Assembly: GCF_902498915.1 (NCBI RefSeq)
Contig: NZ_CABVLQ010000001.1
Strand: one strand, 5' to 3'
Length of the DNA: 64,000 bases
From: Escherichia ruysiae
GTDB taxonomy: Bacteria > Pseudomonadota > Gammaproteobacteria > Enterobacterales > Enterobacteriaceae
Both the position numbers and the translations under genes were made by a program. Positions 45,002-54,126 of the stretch are shown here, one piece after another. Within the stretch, counting starts at the first letter, position 1. Every line of letters starts with the position of its first letter. The notes below the pieces were generated by a model. That model was given only the letters and a program-made list of their open reading frames with translations. It ran no database searches and was not told where the DNA came from.

Positions 45002-45592
45002 ATGTCTCGAATTTTTGCTTACTGTCGGATATCAACGCTGGATCAGACCACCGAAAATCAACGCCGGGAAATCGAAAGTGCAGGTTTTAAAATCAAACCT
45101 CAGCAAATAATCGAAGAACACATTAGCGGCTCAGCAGCAACCAGTGAGCGTCCTGGTTTTAACCGGTTGCTTGCTCGCCTGAAATGTGGTGATCAATTGA
45201 TTGTGACAAAACTGGATCGCCTTGGTTGTAATGCAATGGATATCAGGAAAACAGTGGAACAACTGACCGAAACAGGTATCAGAGTGCATTGCTTAGCATT
45301 GGGGGGCATTGACCTGACCAGTCCAACAGGAAAAATGATGATGCAAGTAATTTCAGCAGTCGCTGAATTTGAACGAGACCTTTTACTTGAACGCACTCAT
45401 TCCGGGATAGTAAGAGCCCGGGGCGCAGGGAAACGTTTTGGTCGACCACCTGTGTTAAATGAAGAACAGAAACAGGTGGTATTCGAACGGATTAAGTCAG
45501 GTGTAAGTATAAGTGCCATTGCCCGGGAATTCAAAACCTCGCGGCAAACCATTTTAAGAGCCAAAGCAAAACTTCAGACACCTGACATATAA
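45002..45592 (+). CDS. pinQ: Serine site-specific DNA invertase (PinQ/PinR type)
   Basis: 196-aa serine recombinase. Catalytic Ser in YCRISTLDQ (residue ~10), the conserved [11 protein letters not shown], and a C-terminal resolvase HTH ([19 protein letters not shown]). Family members (Gin, Hin, Pin) flip tail-fibre gene segments between short inverted sites with Fis. It lies next to the tail-fibre end of the late operon, the usual place, but I saw no clear gix/hix-like pair nearby. Confidence 0.9.
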
Positions 45593-45689
45593 AAAATAAT
45601 CTCGGTGTGAGATGCCTTACGTCTTCCAAGCCCCCTTCCTTGCCGTAAATGGAAAGATACATCTAATTATAGAATTTATATGTTTTACC

Positions 45690-45800
45690 CTACGGCAGTG
45701 CTGGCCATTCAATATCCTGTGCAGTTGACGTATCAACACGGTTCAGCAACACCCGATACTTCTTCCAGGCTTCCCGCAACGAGGTTTCTTCCTCCGTTGC
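45690..45800 (-). pseudogene. C-terminal remnant of a tail fibre assembly gene (tfa)
   Basis: About 36 codons on the minus strand end in ...LREAWKKYRVLLNRVDTSTAQ then DIEWPALP and a stop, the typical C-terminus of lambda-type Tfa chaperones. No N-terminal part is present: the small membrane protein gene begins just upstream. K-12 Qin has a longer tfaQ beside pinQ. This is a leftover from replacement of an older fibre module. Confidence 0.75.
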
Positions 45801-45819
45801 ATATACAGCTCACCTTTTT

Positions 45820-46113
45820 TCACCCACGATTAACCAACAGCCAGACCAGCAGACACGCCACCACCGGCACAGCAAAATCCATCAGGCTTGCCACATCCCA
45901 CGCGCGCGGATCAAAACCGCCCCACCACGGCATATTCATTCGCTTGCCATGCCCGAACATTTCAATCCAGCGATATTCTGCCTGGGTGTGTTCACGCGCA
46001 ATGAAGAACGTACAACCGGCTATCGCCCCGTAAGCCCAGTTCCCGGTAAAAAGACCAATCAGTAGCTGCGCAGCCACAGCACAAAGCGCATGAAGGAAAG
46101 GTGTTATATCCAT
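45820..46113 (-). CDS. Small two-helix phage membrane protein
   Basis: Preferred ATG at 46113 (MDITPFLHALC) has AGGA 5 bp upstream and gives 97 aa. Two hydrophobic segments (residues ~5-40, ending in FFIAREHTQAEYRWIE, and ~75-95 DFAVPVVACLLVWLLV) flank a soluble part with Trp and Arg. It is the last gene of the late operon, after the S74 tail protein. Similar proteins accompany S74 tail genes in other coliphages as far as I recall; no function known. Confidence 0.65.
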   Translation of the reverse strand: MDITPFLHALCAVAAQLLIGLFTGNWAYGAIAGCTFFIAREHTQAEYRWIEMFGHGKRMNMPWWGGFDPRAWDVASLMDFAVPVVACLLVWLLVNRG

Positions 46114-46128
46114 TTTCATCCTACCCAA

Positions 46129-46148
46129 TAAAACGGGGCGCTCGGCCC
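46129..46148 (-). terminator. Possible terminator after the S74 tail protein gene
   Basis: On the minus strand GGGGC-CGAGC-GCCCC is followed by GTTTTATT. The T-run is short and the next gene starts soon after, so read-through is likely. Confidence 0.4.
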
Positions 46149-46155
46149 CTTAATA

Positions 46156-47196
46156 TTATTTAGACACAAGCGCCGCCTCAATTGCAGATAATCTTTGTCT
46201 TAATTCTGCGTTTTCTTCTTCCAGTGCTGTTATTCTGTCGTCTGACTCTCTGGCTACCTGAACAAGCAAGCCAGTAACACCAGAATAATCTACTGTGTAA
46301 TAACGTTCACCTTCTTCACCTTCCGATCCGCTCGCACCGTCCTGATATTTCATTGCGGAACCTACAACTTCTGGGATTGCTTCCAGAGCTTCCTGTGCAA
46401 TGACACCAGCATAGGGCATACCGTTTTCTTTAAGCGTGTATGTATAGCCGTTCATTTTACGGATGCGGTCGGTTGCATTATCGATCACCTGAATGTTGTC
46501 TTTCAGATCCCGGTCGGAATGCTGGTTAAATGCGGTGGCATGACATGCACCATTAACGCTTAACATATAGGTGTTATCGGTATTTTTCTGCGCATAGAAC
46601 ATATAAGCGCCACCATCAACACCGACTTCATAAACAACAGGACGGCTGGAGTTGCCCCACAATTGAGCAGTAACACCAGCATAAGCGGTTCCCTGTGTGT
46701 TTAATGTCATGGTTGACCCATGATTGGCATATTTGATCTGTAATGTGTCGGTGTAATCAAATTTAATAAGCGCGTTACTTCCACGCTTGCTGTATGACAT
46801 AAGGCAGTTACCCATTTTGAGGTATCCGCTGTCACCGGGAAAAATCATCGTACCGCCATAAAGGTTGGTAAAGTCCCAGCAAATGTTTGTCCCGTTATCG
46901 TTCAGGTTAAGGCGCGCCATTGCGTTACCTGGACTGTCTATCCATTTTTTGAGGTATAGTTCGCAATACGCATCCTCAACACCTGCCGTCCTGTGAGTTG
47001 AGCGGAGTTTTCTCCCAAATATAGCTCCGCTAGTTGGCAATACCTGCTGATACCATGAAGCAGACCAGTCACCAACGATTTCATCTTTGCTGTCTACATA
47101 TAATTTTGTTGCGTAGCTTCCTTGATCGTTTTTTAATTTGCTAACGTCGGATTTTAGCGTTTTGATGTCATCAGGAATTACTGTCGATGTAGCCAT
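46156..47196 (-). CDS. Tail spike/fibre tip protein with S74 self-cleaving chaperone domain
   Basis: 346 aa. The N-terminus (VIPDDIKTLKSDVSKLKND) is a short coiled coil, probably for attachment. The middle looks beta-rich. The C-terminal ~120 residues form a peptidase S74 intramolecular chaperone: HSDRDLKDNI contains the catalytic Ser-Asp-x-x-x-Lys, followed by YAGVIAQEALEAIPEVV, then YSGVTGLLVQVARES and a terminal coiled coil (ITALEEENAELRQRLSAIEAAL). Such domains trimerise the protein and cut themselves off. Likely receptor-binding tip used with the side tail fibre. Confidence 0.85.
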   Translation of the reverse strand: MATSTVIPDDIKTLKSDVSKLKNDQGSYATKLYVDSKDEIVGDWSASWYQQVLPTSGAIFGRKLRSTHRTAGVEDAYCELYLKKWIDSPGNAMARLNLNDNGTNICWDFTNLYGGTMIFPGDSGYLKMGNCLMSYSKRGSNALIKFDYTDTLQIKYANHGSTMTLNTQGTAYAGVTAQLWGNSSRPVVYEVGVDGGAYMFYAQKNTDNTYMLSVNGACHATAFNQHSDRDLKDNIQVIDNATDRIRKMNGYTYTLKENGMPYAGVIAQEALEAIPEVVGSAMKYQDGASGSEGEEGERYYTVDYSGVTGLLVQVARESDDRITALEEENAELRQRLSAIEAALVSK

Positions 47197-47205
47197 TTTT
47201 CTTCC

Positions 47206-47487
47206 TCACATCCAGCCACGAAGTTGATGCTCAACAGCAACCACGTATTCATCGAATAATGACGATATTTGCGAATCATTAATGATGCGCACGTTTACAA
47301 AATATCCGTCTTCCTTAACACATACCGGTTCGCCATCTTCAGTCAGTTCTCCGGTTTCTTTGTACACGTTACCTATCACGTCAATAAGAATATCATCCTG
47401 CATCGACTCGTCATCATAATAGCCAATACTCTCCATAAAGGCCGAAAAGTCGGCCCTGTCGGCAAATTTGAGTGTTAAATCTTTCAT
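47206..47487 (-). CDS. Small acidic phage protein between Stf and the S74 protein
   Basis: 93 aa, acidic, no membrane helix; starts MKDLTLKFADRADF. Its ATG overlaps the stop of the side tail fibre gene (ATGA-type), so it is translated with it. I know such proteins as conserved neighbours in S74-type fibre modules but not their function; a fibre assembly or capping role is only inferred from position. Confidence 0.7.
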   Translation of the reverse strand: MKDLTLKFADRADFSAFMESIGYYDDESMQDDILIDVIGNVYKETGELTEDGEPVCVKEDGYFVNVRIINDSQISSLFDEYVVAVEHQLRGWM

Positions 47488-49880
47488 TTAATACTCTCCC
47501 CCATTTGCGCATCAGTTAATTCTTTATGCCAGAGACGAAGATTTCTCAAATGGCCGAATAGATGACGTGTCCCTGATGTGGCTTGACCTCCTATTCGAAT
47601 AAAGGTCCGCGTTTTTACGCCCGTCCATTCCGTTTTCATGGTTTTAGTAGCCTCACCGTTAGAAACTACTCGTTTAGTACCATCAGAATAAATATTAAAA
47701 CCACCAATGAGTTTTCGAACATCCGTTCGACCAGTAAACAAACTAGAAACGTAACTACTTGTCGACGCTTTATAAGTTTGCATATAAAGCTGACCGTAAT
47801 ATTTCTCGGTTGTGTTAAAAGCGTATGTGATTGACTCAATAGGCGGCACACCAGAAAAATCAAAAATACGCGGTGCTACATTAGGAGGAATATCGCCCCA
47901 ATTCCTGTTAACCTCGACCAAACAAGTAAGCGGTCTGTTATAAATGTTGTTTTCGGTCGGGATCGTAACCATATCACTCGCACGAGTCGCCGCCGTCGTT
48001 CCTGATATAATAAAAGATGATACACAAGCCCCATTCTCTACTTGTGGGGTAGCCAGATAAATATAGTCACCTGATACGGTTGCCCCTCCCTGCTTAGGTG
48101 AATACTGTATCTGAGAGCCTATTTTTAACTCACCATCAATTGCCTGAATTGTTGCCTCAGCAAAAATCCATCCTGTAGTTTCATCCTTCCTGACTCGTGC
48201 CGTAATTCTACCGGAAGCACCACCTGTCATATTAATTTCAAGCGTTTGTGTATCAATATACGCATCACCAAGAAAAGTTGTTGCGCTACCGTCATATTTA
48301 TCAAATCGGATACGCAACCTTACCTGCAGTTCTGTTTTAAAACGACATGAGGTTGTCACGTATTTATTATCGCCTGAGACATCAACTGACTTTGTTGCAG
48401 CAATTGATGCCATATTAATGGCTGAGGTTTGCCCAATCAGAGAATCGTTACAGACAAACTTTCCATAGGTAAAACCAAAACTATCCGTCCCGGTTTCGGG
48501 AACATCCATATTTGACGATCGCCCCCAACTGGCAGGGCTTTCCGAATTGAGCATGTAGTTCGTTCTTTGCCCCTCAATAAGCAGGCCATCACGTTCAAAC
48601 CGTGGCTCGTCAATGGCAGCCTCTGTCAGCACACCAGATTTATTAATATAGGTTGCTTTCGATGCGCGTTTAAACTTAACAACCTTGTCGCCAGGCATCG
48701 TTATTTCATCATCACCAATAACAATCTTTTTATATGATGGCGAAAAACCCGTAATCATATCCAGCGAATCGTTAAATGGTATCCACACATCAGGAAGCGG
48801 CTGCAATACTTGTTTATACGGCTCCGCAGCCTGGCTTGCATACTCTCTGGCTGCATCCTCACTTGCTTTAGCTGCTGTCTGGCTTGCTGCCGATGCTTGC
48901 GCCGAGTTCGCCGCTGCAGTCTCGCTTGTCTTTGCATTGGTTTCACTGGTTTTTGCAGCTTTTTGACTGTTTGCTGATGCAGTGGCAGAAGCAGCCGCCG
49001 CACTTGCAGAACCAGCTGCGGCACTCTCGCTTTCAGCTGCTGCATCCTGACTGCTTTTCGCCGCAGTTTCGCTGGCTTTGGCATTCGTTTCGCTGGTCTT
49101 CGCTGCCGTCTGGCTGGACTTTGCGTTAGTTTCGCTCGTCTTCGCTGCTTTCTGGCTGTTAGCCGCAGCAGTTGCTGATCCAGCTGCTGAAGTCGCAGAA
49201 CCAGCTGCCGCACTCTCGCTTTCGGCTGCTGCATTCTGGCTATTTTTCGCCGCAGTTTCACTGGCTTTGGCATTCGTTTCGCTGGTTTTCGCTGCCGTCT
49301 GGCTGGACTTTGCGTTGGTTTCGCTCGTCTTTGCGGCTGTCTCGCTATTTTTCGCGTTGGTTTCTGATTTTTTGGCTGCTGTCGCGGAGTTTGCCGATGC
49401 AGTCTGCGAGGCCGCTGCCGCCTGTGCGCTGTTAGCTGCATTCGTTTCTGAGGTTTTCGCCGCGTTCTTCGATGATGCCGCAGCCGTTTCGGATTTCTTT
49501 GCCGCCGCTGCGCTCTGAGAGGCGGCTTCAGCGTTGCGTGCCGCTTCTTCCACCATTTCCTCAAAACGACGCAATGCCTCCGGCATGACATCATCCTCCG
49601 TCATGGCACCGAGAAAATCATTCAGCGTACCTGGTCTGGAGCCTTCATAGACGGTAATGGTCCCGGCATGTGAAGGCGGAAAACCTTCAACCAGCAGGAT
49701 GACGCTGTACTGGCCATACTCAACATCCATGCTGTAACGCCCGGCTTCATCCGGATTTTCAGAGGCCACTGTGTTCACCAGTACCGTGGTGCTGTTACGC
49801 TTTGCTTTGAGCTGAATAGTGCAGTTCTGTATTGGTTTTCCTGCACCGTCTTTCAGCACACCTGAAATCTGTACTGCCAT
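47484..49880 (-). CDS. stf: Side tail fibre protein (Stf-like) with long heptad-repeat shaft
   Basis: The ATG at 49880 follows GGAG; 798 aa. The first ~110 residues (MAVQISGVLKDGAGKPIQN to FLGAMTEDD) match lambda Stf. Residues ~115-350 are Ala/Ser/Thr/Lys-rich seven-residue repeats (AAKTSET, AAAESES) that should form a trimeric coil, including a 63-residue tandem duplication. The C-terminal ~450 residues are unlike lambda Stf: a beta-rich region ending LFGHLRNLRLWHKELTDAQMGE, which resembles LamG/concanavalin-like lectin ends. No Tfa partner is intact. Confidence 0.85.
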   Translation of the reverse strand: MAVQISGVLKDGAGKPIQNCTIQLKAKRNSTTVLVNTVASENPDEAGRYSMDVEYGQYSVILLVEGFPPSHAGTITVYEGSRPGTLNDFLGAMTEDDVMPEALRRFEEMVEEAARNAEAASQSAAAAKKSETAAASSKNAAKTSETNAANSAQAAAASQTASANSATAAKKSETNAKNSETAAKTSETNAKSSQTAAKTSETNAKASETAAKNSQNAAAESESAAAGSATSAAGSATAAANSQKAAKTSETNAKSSQTAAKTSETNAKASETAAKSSQDAAAESESAAAGSASAAAASATASANSQKAAKTSETNAKTSETAAANSAQASAASQTAAKASEDAAREYASQAAEPYKQVLQPLPDVWIPFNDSLDMITGFSPSYKKIVIGDDEITMPGDKVVKFKRASKATYINKSGVLTEAAIDEPRFERDGLLIEGQRTNYMLNSESPASWGRSSNMDVPETGTDSFGFTYGKFVCNDSLIGQTSAINMASIAATKSVDVSGDNKYVTTSCRFKTELQVRLRIRFDKYDGSATTFLGDAYIDTQTLEINMTGGASGRITARVRKDETTGWIFAEATIQAIDGELKIGSQIQYSPKQGGATVSGDYIYLATPQVENGACVSSFIISGTTAATRASDMVTIPTENNIYNRPLTCLVEVNRNWGDIPPNVAPRIFDFSGVPPIESITYAFNTTEKYYGQLYMQTYKASTSSYVSSLFTGRTDVRKLIGGFNIYSDGTKRVVSNGEATKTMKTEWTGVKTRTFIRIGGQATSGTRHLFGHLRNLRLWHKELTDAQMGESIK
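48955..49332. repeat. 189-bp tandem duplication in the tail fibre shaft
   Basis: Two adjacent 189-bp copies (48955-49143 and 49144-49332) encode nine heptads each, with the first half (AAKTSETNAKSSQT...AKASET) identical in protein and the second half diverged. Unit length is an exact multiple of 21 bp, keeping the heptad register. Confidence 0.85.
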
Positions 49881-49894
49881 ATTCACTCCACAAA

Positions 49895-49919
49895 TAAAAA
49901 AGGCACCATTTCTGGTGCC
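49895..49919 (-). terminator. Terminator between J and stf
   Basis: On the minus strand GGCACC-AGAAAT-GGTGCC is followed by TTTTTTATT. It would limit expression of the fibre genes relative to J unless antitermination operates, as it does in lambda late transcription. Confidence 0.75.
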
Positions 49920-49938
49920 CGAATTTGGGTTTTAAAAT

Positions 49939-52900
49939 TCAGCTAATCGTGATGCCTGCAGTGGCTTTCTTCATCACAACAACCAGCAAATCGCTGATAC
50001 TTGCTGTGGGATACCAGCCATTTACCCACCATGCTGATACAGAAAACTCCAGTGTCATTACGCCACTGCCTGCTGGCATATCAATAACACCCGTGTAAAT
50101 CAGAGTATTATCCAGAGCCGTTCTGTTATAAATTTCAGCCCCATTTTTCTTCACTATCAGGCGGCATGACGAATAAGTATCGCTATTCTCCCGTTCATGT
50201 CTGGCACCGCTAAAAGCCACCGCTGGAATAACAATTTGCCGGTCAAACGGCTGATCGTCATAAACCCTGACGGTAATGGTCCCTGATGGCCACCGCTCCG
50301 GTGCACGGGAGTCCCGGGGGAAAGCTTTGCCCACTGTTTTAACGAGATCGCCTTCAATCTGGTTCGCGGACAGTTTTCCCAGAACCCGACAGTTCTCGTT
50401 AATCGTGACGTTGTTGAGCGTCCCGGAGTTCGCATTCACGTTACCGCTGATATCGGCATTTTTCGCCGTCAGCCGCCCGTCCGGTGTCAGGGAAAATACC
50501 GGAGGATTGCCACCGCTGGTAATGGTGGGAGCCGTCAGATATTTCAGGAACACTTCATTCATAAATATCTGATCGCCCTGACCAACAAACATCGGCTTTG
50601 TATTGCCATTCGCAGGATTAATCATCGCAATCCTGTCCGCCGCCAGCAGCACCTGACTCTGCATACCGTCAGGGGTATTCTCAATACCGGCACCAATACC
50701 CGCGATATAAAGGCGTCCGTCCTGCATCTGCTGCAGCTTCACAGCCCACATGCTGTTCAGGTTATTATTTGTATCAACCTGAACCTTCTGTATCTGCTGG
50801 ATCGCTGCACTCTGGTCTTCCAGCTTCTTATTGACGGTCTGCGTGATTTCATTGTTGACATCCGTAATGGACATCCTGATTTCAGCCAGGTCAGGCGCAA
50901 GCTGACCGTTATCAATCTGCGTCCACAACTCCTGAGCCAGATGGGTTTTCCCTATCTCGCCTTTGAAAAAATCCAGATAGCCGGATGCGTCATCACTCGG
51001 CTGACCAACAGCCTCCACAAATGCCGATTTGCCAACGGTGTTCACACTGCGGATGTAAAAATAATAATCATGGCCCGGTTTGATATTGATACTGGCGGCT
51101 ATCCAGTACAGCGCCGTACCAAGATAGCGGGCTGTGGTTTCAACCTGCCTGATATCGGTAATCCGCTTTTCCGAGAACCAGAACTCAAACTGTACCGTCG
51201 GATCATAAACGGCAAGATACGGCGTGGCGGTTATCTGAAAATAGCCCGGCGTCAGCTCAATCCGCGACGGTGCTGCCGGTGCGGCAATCCGGAACGATAC
51301 CGATGCCGGATCGCCCTGCTGCCCCCAGGCATTTGCCGCCCGGACTGTCAGCCTGTAGTTTCCCAGCGCCAGTTGCGTGAAGCGGTATGTGGTTTCCGTC
51401 GTCCGGGCCGTGCTGACCAGCCGCTCACTGCCGTCATCCGCTGCCACGGTCAGGCGAAGCATAAAGCTCACGCCCTTCACCACCTTCGGCGTATCCCAGC
51501 GCGCCAGCACCTGGTATTCCCCGCTGTCTGCGGTGACTTCGGCGGTCAGGTGCTGCACCGCTGGCGGCGTGACACCATTCACCGTGCCGCTCTGGTCGCC
51601 GTCAAAGTGCGCCCCGTTATCCACGATGGCTTCTTTTTCCGGTACATGCTGCACGGCAGTGATGGCATACGTGCCGTCATCGTTCTCACGGATACTCACA
51701 CAGCGGAACAGGCGCTGACGCAACGTCGGCAACTTCAGCCCCCACACACTGTATTCTGCAACGCCGTCAGGAACCCGATTCACTTTCACCTTAAGTCCGT
51801 CGGTGACGGACTGAACCTCCACGCTGACCGGATTACCACTTCCGTCAACCAGGCTTATCAGCGTGGTACCGGAGGATGGCAGCGTGATTTCACGGTCGAG
51901 CGTCAGCGTCCGGGTCTGGCTGCTCACCGCCAGCACACGACCACCGGTGCTGATACCGGCATAGTCATCATCACAGATTTCAATGACATCGCCCGGTACA
52001 TGGCGAAGCCCTTCAGCACCCACGCTGAAATCCACGGTCTGCGTCTCCAGCAGTTCCGTTTTAATCAGCCACAGCCCGGCTCGGTGTGCCTGCCCCCGAC
52101 TGGTACAACCAAAGGCATCCATCTTCGTGACATTACGACCGTAACGGGCAATGGCCTGCGTATCTTCAACAAGCTCTGTCGCCGTCTCCCAGCCGTTGTT
52201 CGGGTCAATCCAGTTCACCTCAACGGCATTATGGCGGTCCTTCAGGGCGCTGAAGCTGTAGCGGAACGGCGCGCCATCATCCGGCATCACCACATTACTG
52301 CGGTTATAGGTCCACACCTTATCCGACTGTCGGTCCTGCACGAACGTCAGCGTCTGCCCGTTCCATACCGGCATACAGCGCATCGCCGAGCAGAAATCAC
52401 TGAGCACATCCCACGCCTTGCGCTGTGTGGTCAGGTAAGCGTTACAGGTGATGCGCGGCTCCGTGCCGCCAAAGCCGTCCGGCACCGACTGGTCGCAATT
52501 CTGGCCGATGACATACAGCGCCCATTTATCCACATCCGCCGCACCAAGACGTTTCCCCATGCCGTAGCGCGGATGGGTCAGCATATCCCACAGACACCAG
52601 GCCATGTTGTTGCTGTATGCCGGTTTTAACGTTCCGTCCCAGATACCGCTGTATTGCCGCGTCTGCGGGTTATAGTTCGACGGCACCTGCAGAATGCGCC
52701 CGCGAAGATGATAATTACGGCTCACCTGCTGGCTGCCGAACTGCTCCGAGTCCACCTGCACGCCAACCAGTGCCGTGTTCGGGTAGCACTGTTTCACATC
52801 GATGATTTCGGTGTATGACGACCAGAGCGTTTTGTTCTGCAGCTGGTCTGTGGTGCTGTCCGGCGTCATCCTGCGCATCCGGATATTAAACGGGCGCGGC

Positions 52901-53418
52901 GGCAGGTTACCCACCACCACCGAGGCCAGATACTGTGAGGTGGTTTTGCCTTTAATGGTGATGTCTTTTTCCGTCACCCAGCCACCGTTACGTTGTATCT
53001 GAACCAGCAGGCGGACTTCCGACGGATTCCTGTCCCCCTTTGAGGTGGTTTCCACCAGTGCCTGCACGCCGAAGGTAAAACGCAGTCGGTCAATGTTTGC
53101 CGACGTGATGGTCCGGGTGATCGGCGTGTCGTATTTCACTTCCGTACCCAGCACCGTCTCGGAGCCGGAGGATTCAAATCCCTCCGGCGGTGTTTGCTCC
53201 TGCTCACCGGCCCGGAACACCACCGTGACGCCGGAGATGTTGGTATTCCCCTCAGTGTCCAGCACTGGCGTACTGTTCAGCAGCACGCTTTTTAATCCAT
53301 CCACCGGACCTTCAATCGGCCCTTCGCTGATGGCATCGATCACACTCAGCAACTGCGTGGACTTCAGGTTGTCCTTCGCTTCGCGCGGAGTATGCCCCTT
53401 ACTGCTGCCTTTACCCAT
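49939..53418 (-). CDS. J: Tail tip host-specificity protein J
   Basis: Central tail tip protein binding the host receptor. The start MGKGSSKGHTPRE at 53418 is the lambda J start, with GGAG 8 bp upstream; 1159 aa. Residues 1 to ~880 are almost the lambda J sequence as I know it (STPVLDTEGNTN, DFFKG region, fibronectin-like domains near 600-800). After DDASGYLDFFKGEI the sequence departs, with a coiled stretch (VNNEITQTVNKKLEDQ), a conserved TAPTITSGGNPP segment and a different C-terminal ~150 residues that should carry receptor specificity. The lambda LamB-binding end is therefore not assumed. Confidence 0.95.
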   Translation of the reverse strand: MGKGSSKGHTPREAKDNLKSTQLLSVIDAISEGPIEGPVDGLKSVLLNSTPVLDTEGNTNISGVTVVFRAGEQEQTPPEGFESSGSETVLGTEVKYDTPITRTITSANIDRLRFTFGVQALVETTSKGDRNPSEVRLLVQIQRNGGWVTEKDITIKGKTTSQYLASVVVGNLPPRPFNIRMRRMTPDSTTDQLQNKTLWSSYTEIIDVKQCYPNTALVGVQVDSEQFGSQQVSRNYHLRGRILQVPSNYNPQTRQYSGIWDGTLKPAYSNNMAWCLWDMLTHPRYGMGKRLGAADVDKWALYVIGQNCDQSVPDGFGGTEPRITCNAYLTTQRKAWDVLSDFCSAMRCMPVWNGQTLTFVQDRQSDKVWTYNRSNVVMPDDGAPFRYSFSALKDRHNAVEVNWIDPNNGWETATELVEDTQAIARYGRNVTKMDAFGCTSRGQAHRAGLWLIKTELLETQTVDFSVGAEGLRHVPGDVIEICDDDYAGISTGGRVLAVSSQTRTLTLDREITLPSSGTTLISLVDGSGNPVSVEVQSVTDGLKVKVNRVPDGVAEYSVWGLKLPTLRQRLFRCVSIRENDDGTYAITAVQHVPEKEAIVDNGAHFDGDQSGTVNGVTPPAVQHLTAEVTADSGEYQVLARWDTPKVVKGVSFMLRLTVAADDGSERLVSTARTTETTYRFTQLALGNYRLTVRAANAWGQQGDPASVSFRIAAPAAPSRIELTPGYFQITATPYLAVYDPTVQFEFWFSEKRITDIRQVETTARYLGTALYWIAASINIKPGHDYYFYIRSVNTVGKSAFVEAVGQPSDDASGYLDFFKGEIGKTHLAQELWTQIDNGQLAPDLAEIRMSITDVNNEITQTVNKKLEDQSAAIQQIQKVQVDTNNNLNSMWAVKLQQMQDGRLYIAGIGAGIENTPDGMQSQVLLAADRIAMINPANGNTKPMFVGQGDQIFMNEVFLKYLTAPTITSGGNPPVFSLTPDGRLTAKNADISGNVNANSGTLNNVTINENCRVLGKLSANQIEGDLVKTVGKAFPRDSRAPERWPSGTITVRVYDDQPFDRQIVIPAVAFSGARHERENSDTYSSCRLIVKKNGAEIYNRTALDNTLIYTGVIDMPAGSGVMTLEFSVSAWWVNGWYPTASISDLLVVVMKKATAGITIS

Positions 53419-53434
53419 TCCTAACGCTCCATAA

Positions 53435-53459
53435 ACGACAAAACCGCCCGGAGGCGGTT
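53435..53459 (-). terminator. Terminator-like hairpin between I and J
   Basis: On the minus strand AACCGCC-TCCG-GGCGGTT is followed by TTGTCGTTT. It lies just before J inside the late operon; probably leaky or bypassed. Confidence 0.4.
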
Positions 53460-53478
53460 TCACATAAAACGTTTTTCA

Positions 53479-54126
53479 TCAGCGACCAATCACCACAACC
53501 TGACCACCATCCCCTTCGTCTGCCGTGCTGATCTCCTGAGAGACCACCCGCGACCCCACGCGCATTTCACCGTACAGAACGGGCAGAACATTGCCCTGGG
53601 CAACCATGTTATCCAGTGAGGAGAAATAGGTGTTCTGTTTGCCGTTATCTGTACTTGCTGCCGTGGGCGTCCTGGCTTTCGGTGCCAGCATCTGCGCCAC
53701 TCCGCCCAGGATCATACTGGCCCCTGCCGCATACATGCCCGATACAGCCGCGGCACCCAGCCAGCCCACAGGGTTCCACCATGCCACCGCAATCAGCGCC
53801 GCCCCCAGCACCACCTGAAACACACCGCCACTTTTAGCTCCCGCCAGACGCGGCACGATGTGGATCACGGCACCATTTGCCAGCGGCTCATTAAGACGGG
53901 CAGACAATTCGGTTTCACCTGCATCACGCCCGGCAATGCGTACCTGGTACCAGCCGTCGCTCAGTTTCTGACGAAACGCCGGGAGCTGTGTGGCCAGCGC
54001 CCGGATAGCTTCAGCCCCCGTTTTCACACGAAGATCGATGCGGCGGCCAAATCGTTGCAAATCCCCGTAAAGGCAGATGCGTGCCATGCCCGGTGACGCC
54101 AGAGGGAGTGTGTGCGTCGCTGCCAT
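53479..54126 (-). CDS. I: Tail tip assembly protein I
   Basis: 215 aa (lambda I is slightly longer). N-terminal ubiquitin-like part (ARICLYGDLQRFGRRIDLRV), a Gly/Ala-rich hydrophobic middle (about 110-150) that differs from lambda, and the conserved C-terminus (NTYFSSLDNMVAQGNVLPVLYGEM). It acts in tail tip assembly and is not in the virion of lambda. Starts inside the end of K by overlap of ~100 bp. Confidence 0.93.
   Translation of the reverse strand: MAATHTLPLASPGMARICLYGDLQRFGRRIDLRVKTGAEAIRALATQLPAFRQKLSDGWYQVRIAGRDAGETELSARLNEPLANGAVIHIVPRLAGAKSGGVFQVVLGAALIAVAWWNPVGWLGAAAVSGMYAAGASMILGGVAQMLAPKARTPTAASTDNGKQNTYFSSLDNMVAQGNVLPVLYGEMRVGSRVVSQEISTADEGDGGQVVVIGR

Noticed and set aside
49078..49518. 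146-codon Ala/Val/Phe-rich frame opposite the stf repeat region
   Set aside because: Mirror image of the low-complexity heptad repeats; no start signal.
45593..49940. Invertible DNA segment flanked by gix/hix-like sites
   Set aside because: I looked for AAACC-GGTTT type dyads around pinQ and in the fibre genes and saw no convincing pair.
50941..52629. Long (562-codon) open frame on the + strand opposite gene J
   Set aside because: It is exactly antisense to a lambda-like J gene, has no ribosome-binding site or domain, and such open frames arise from codon bias on the other strand.
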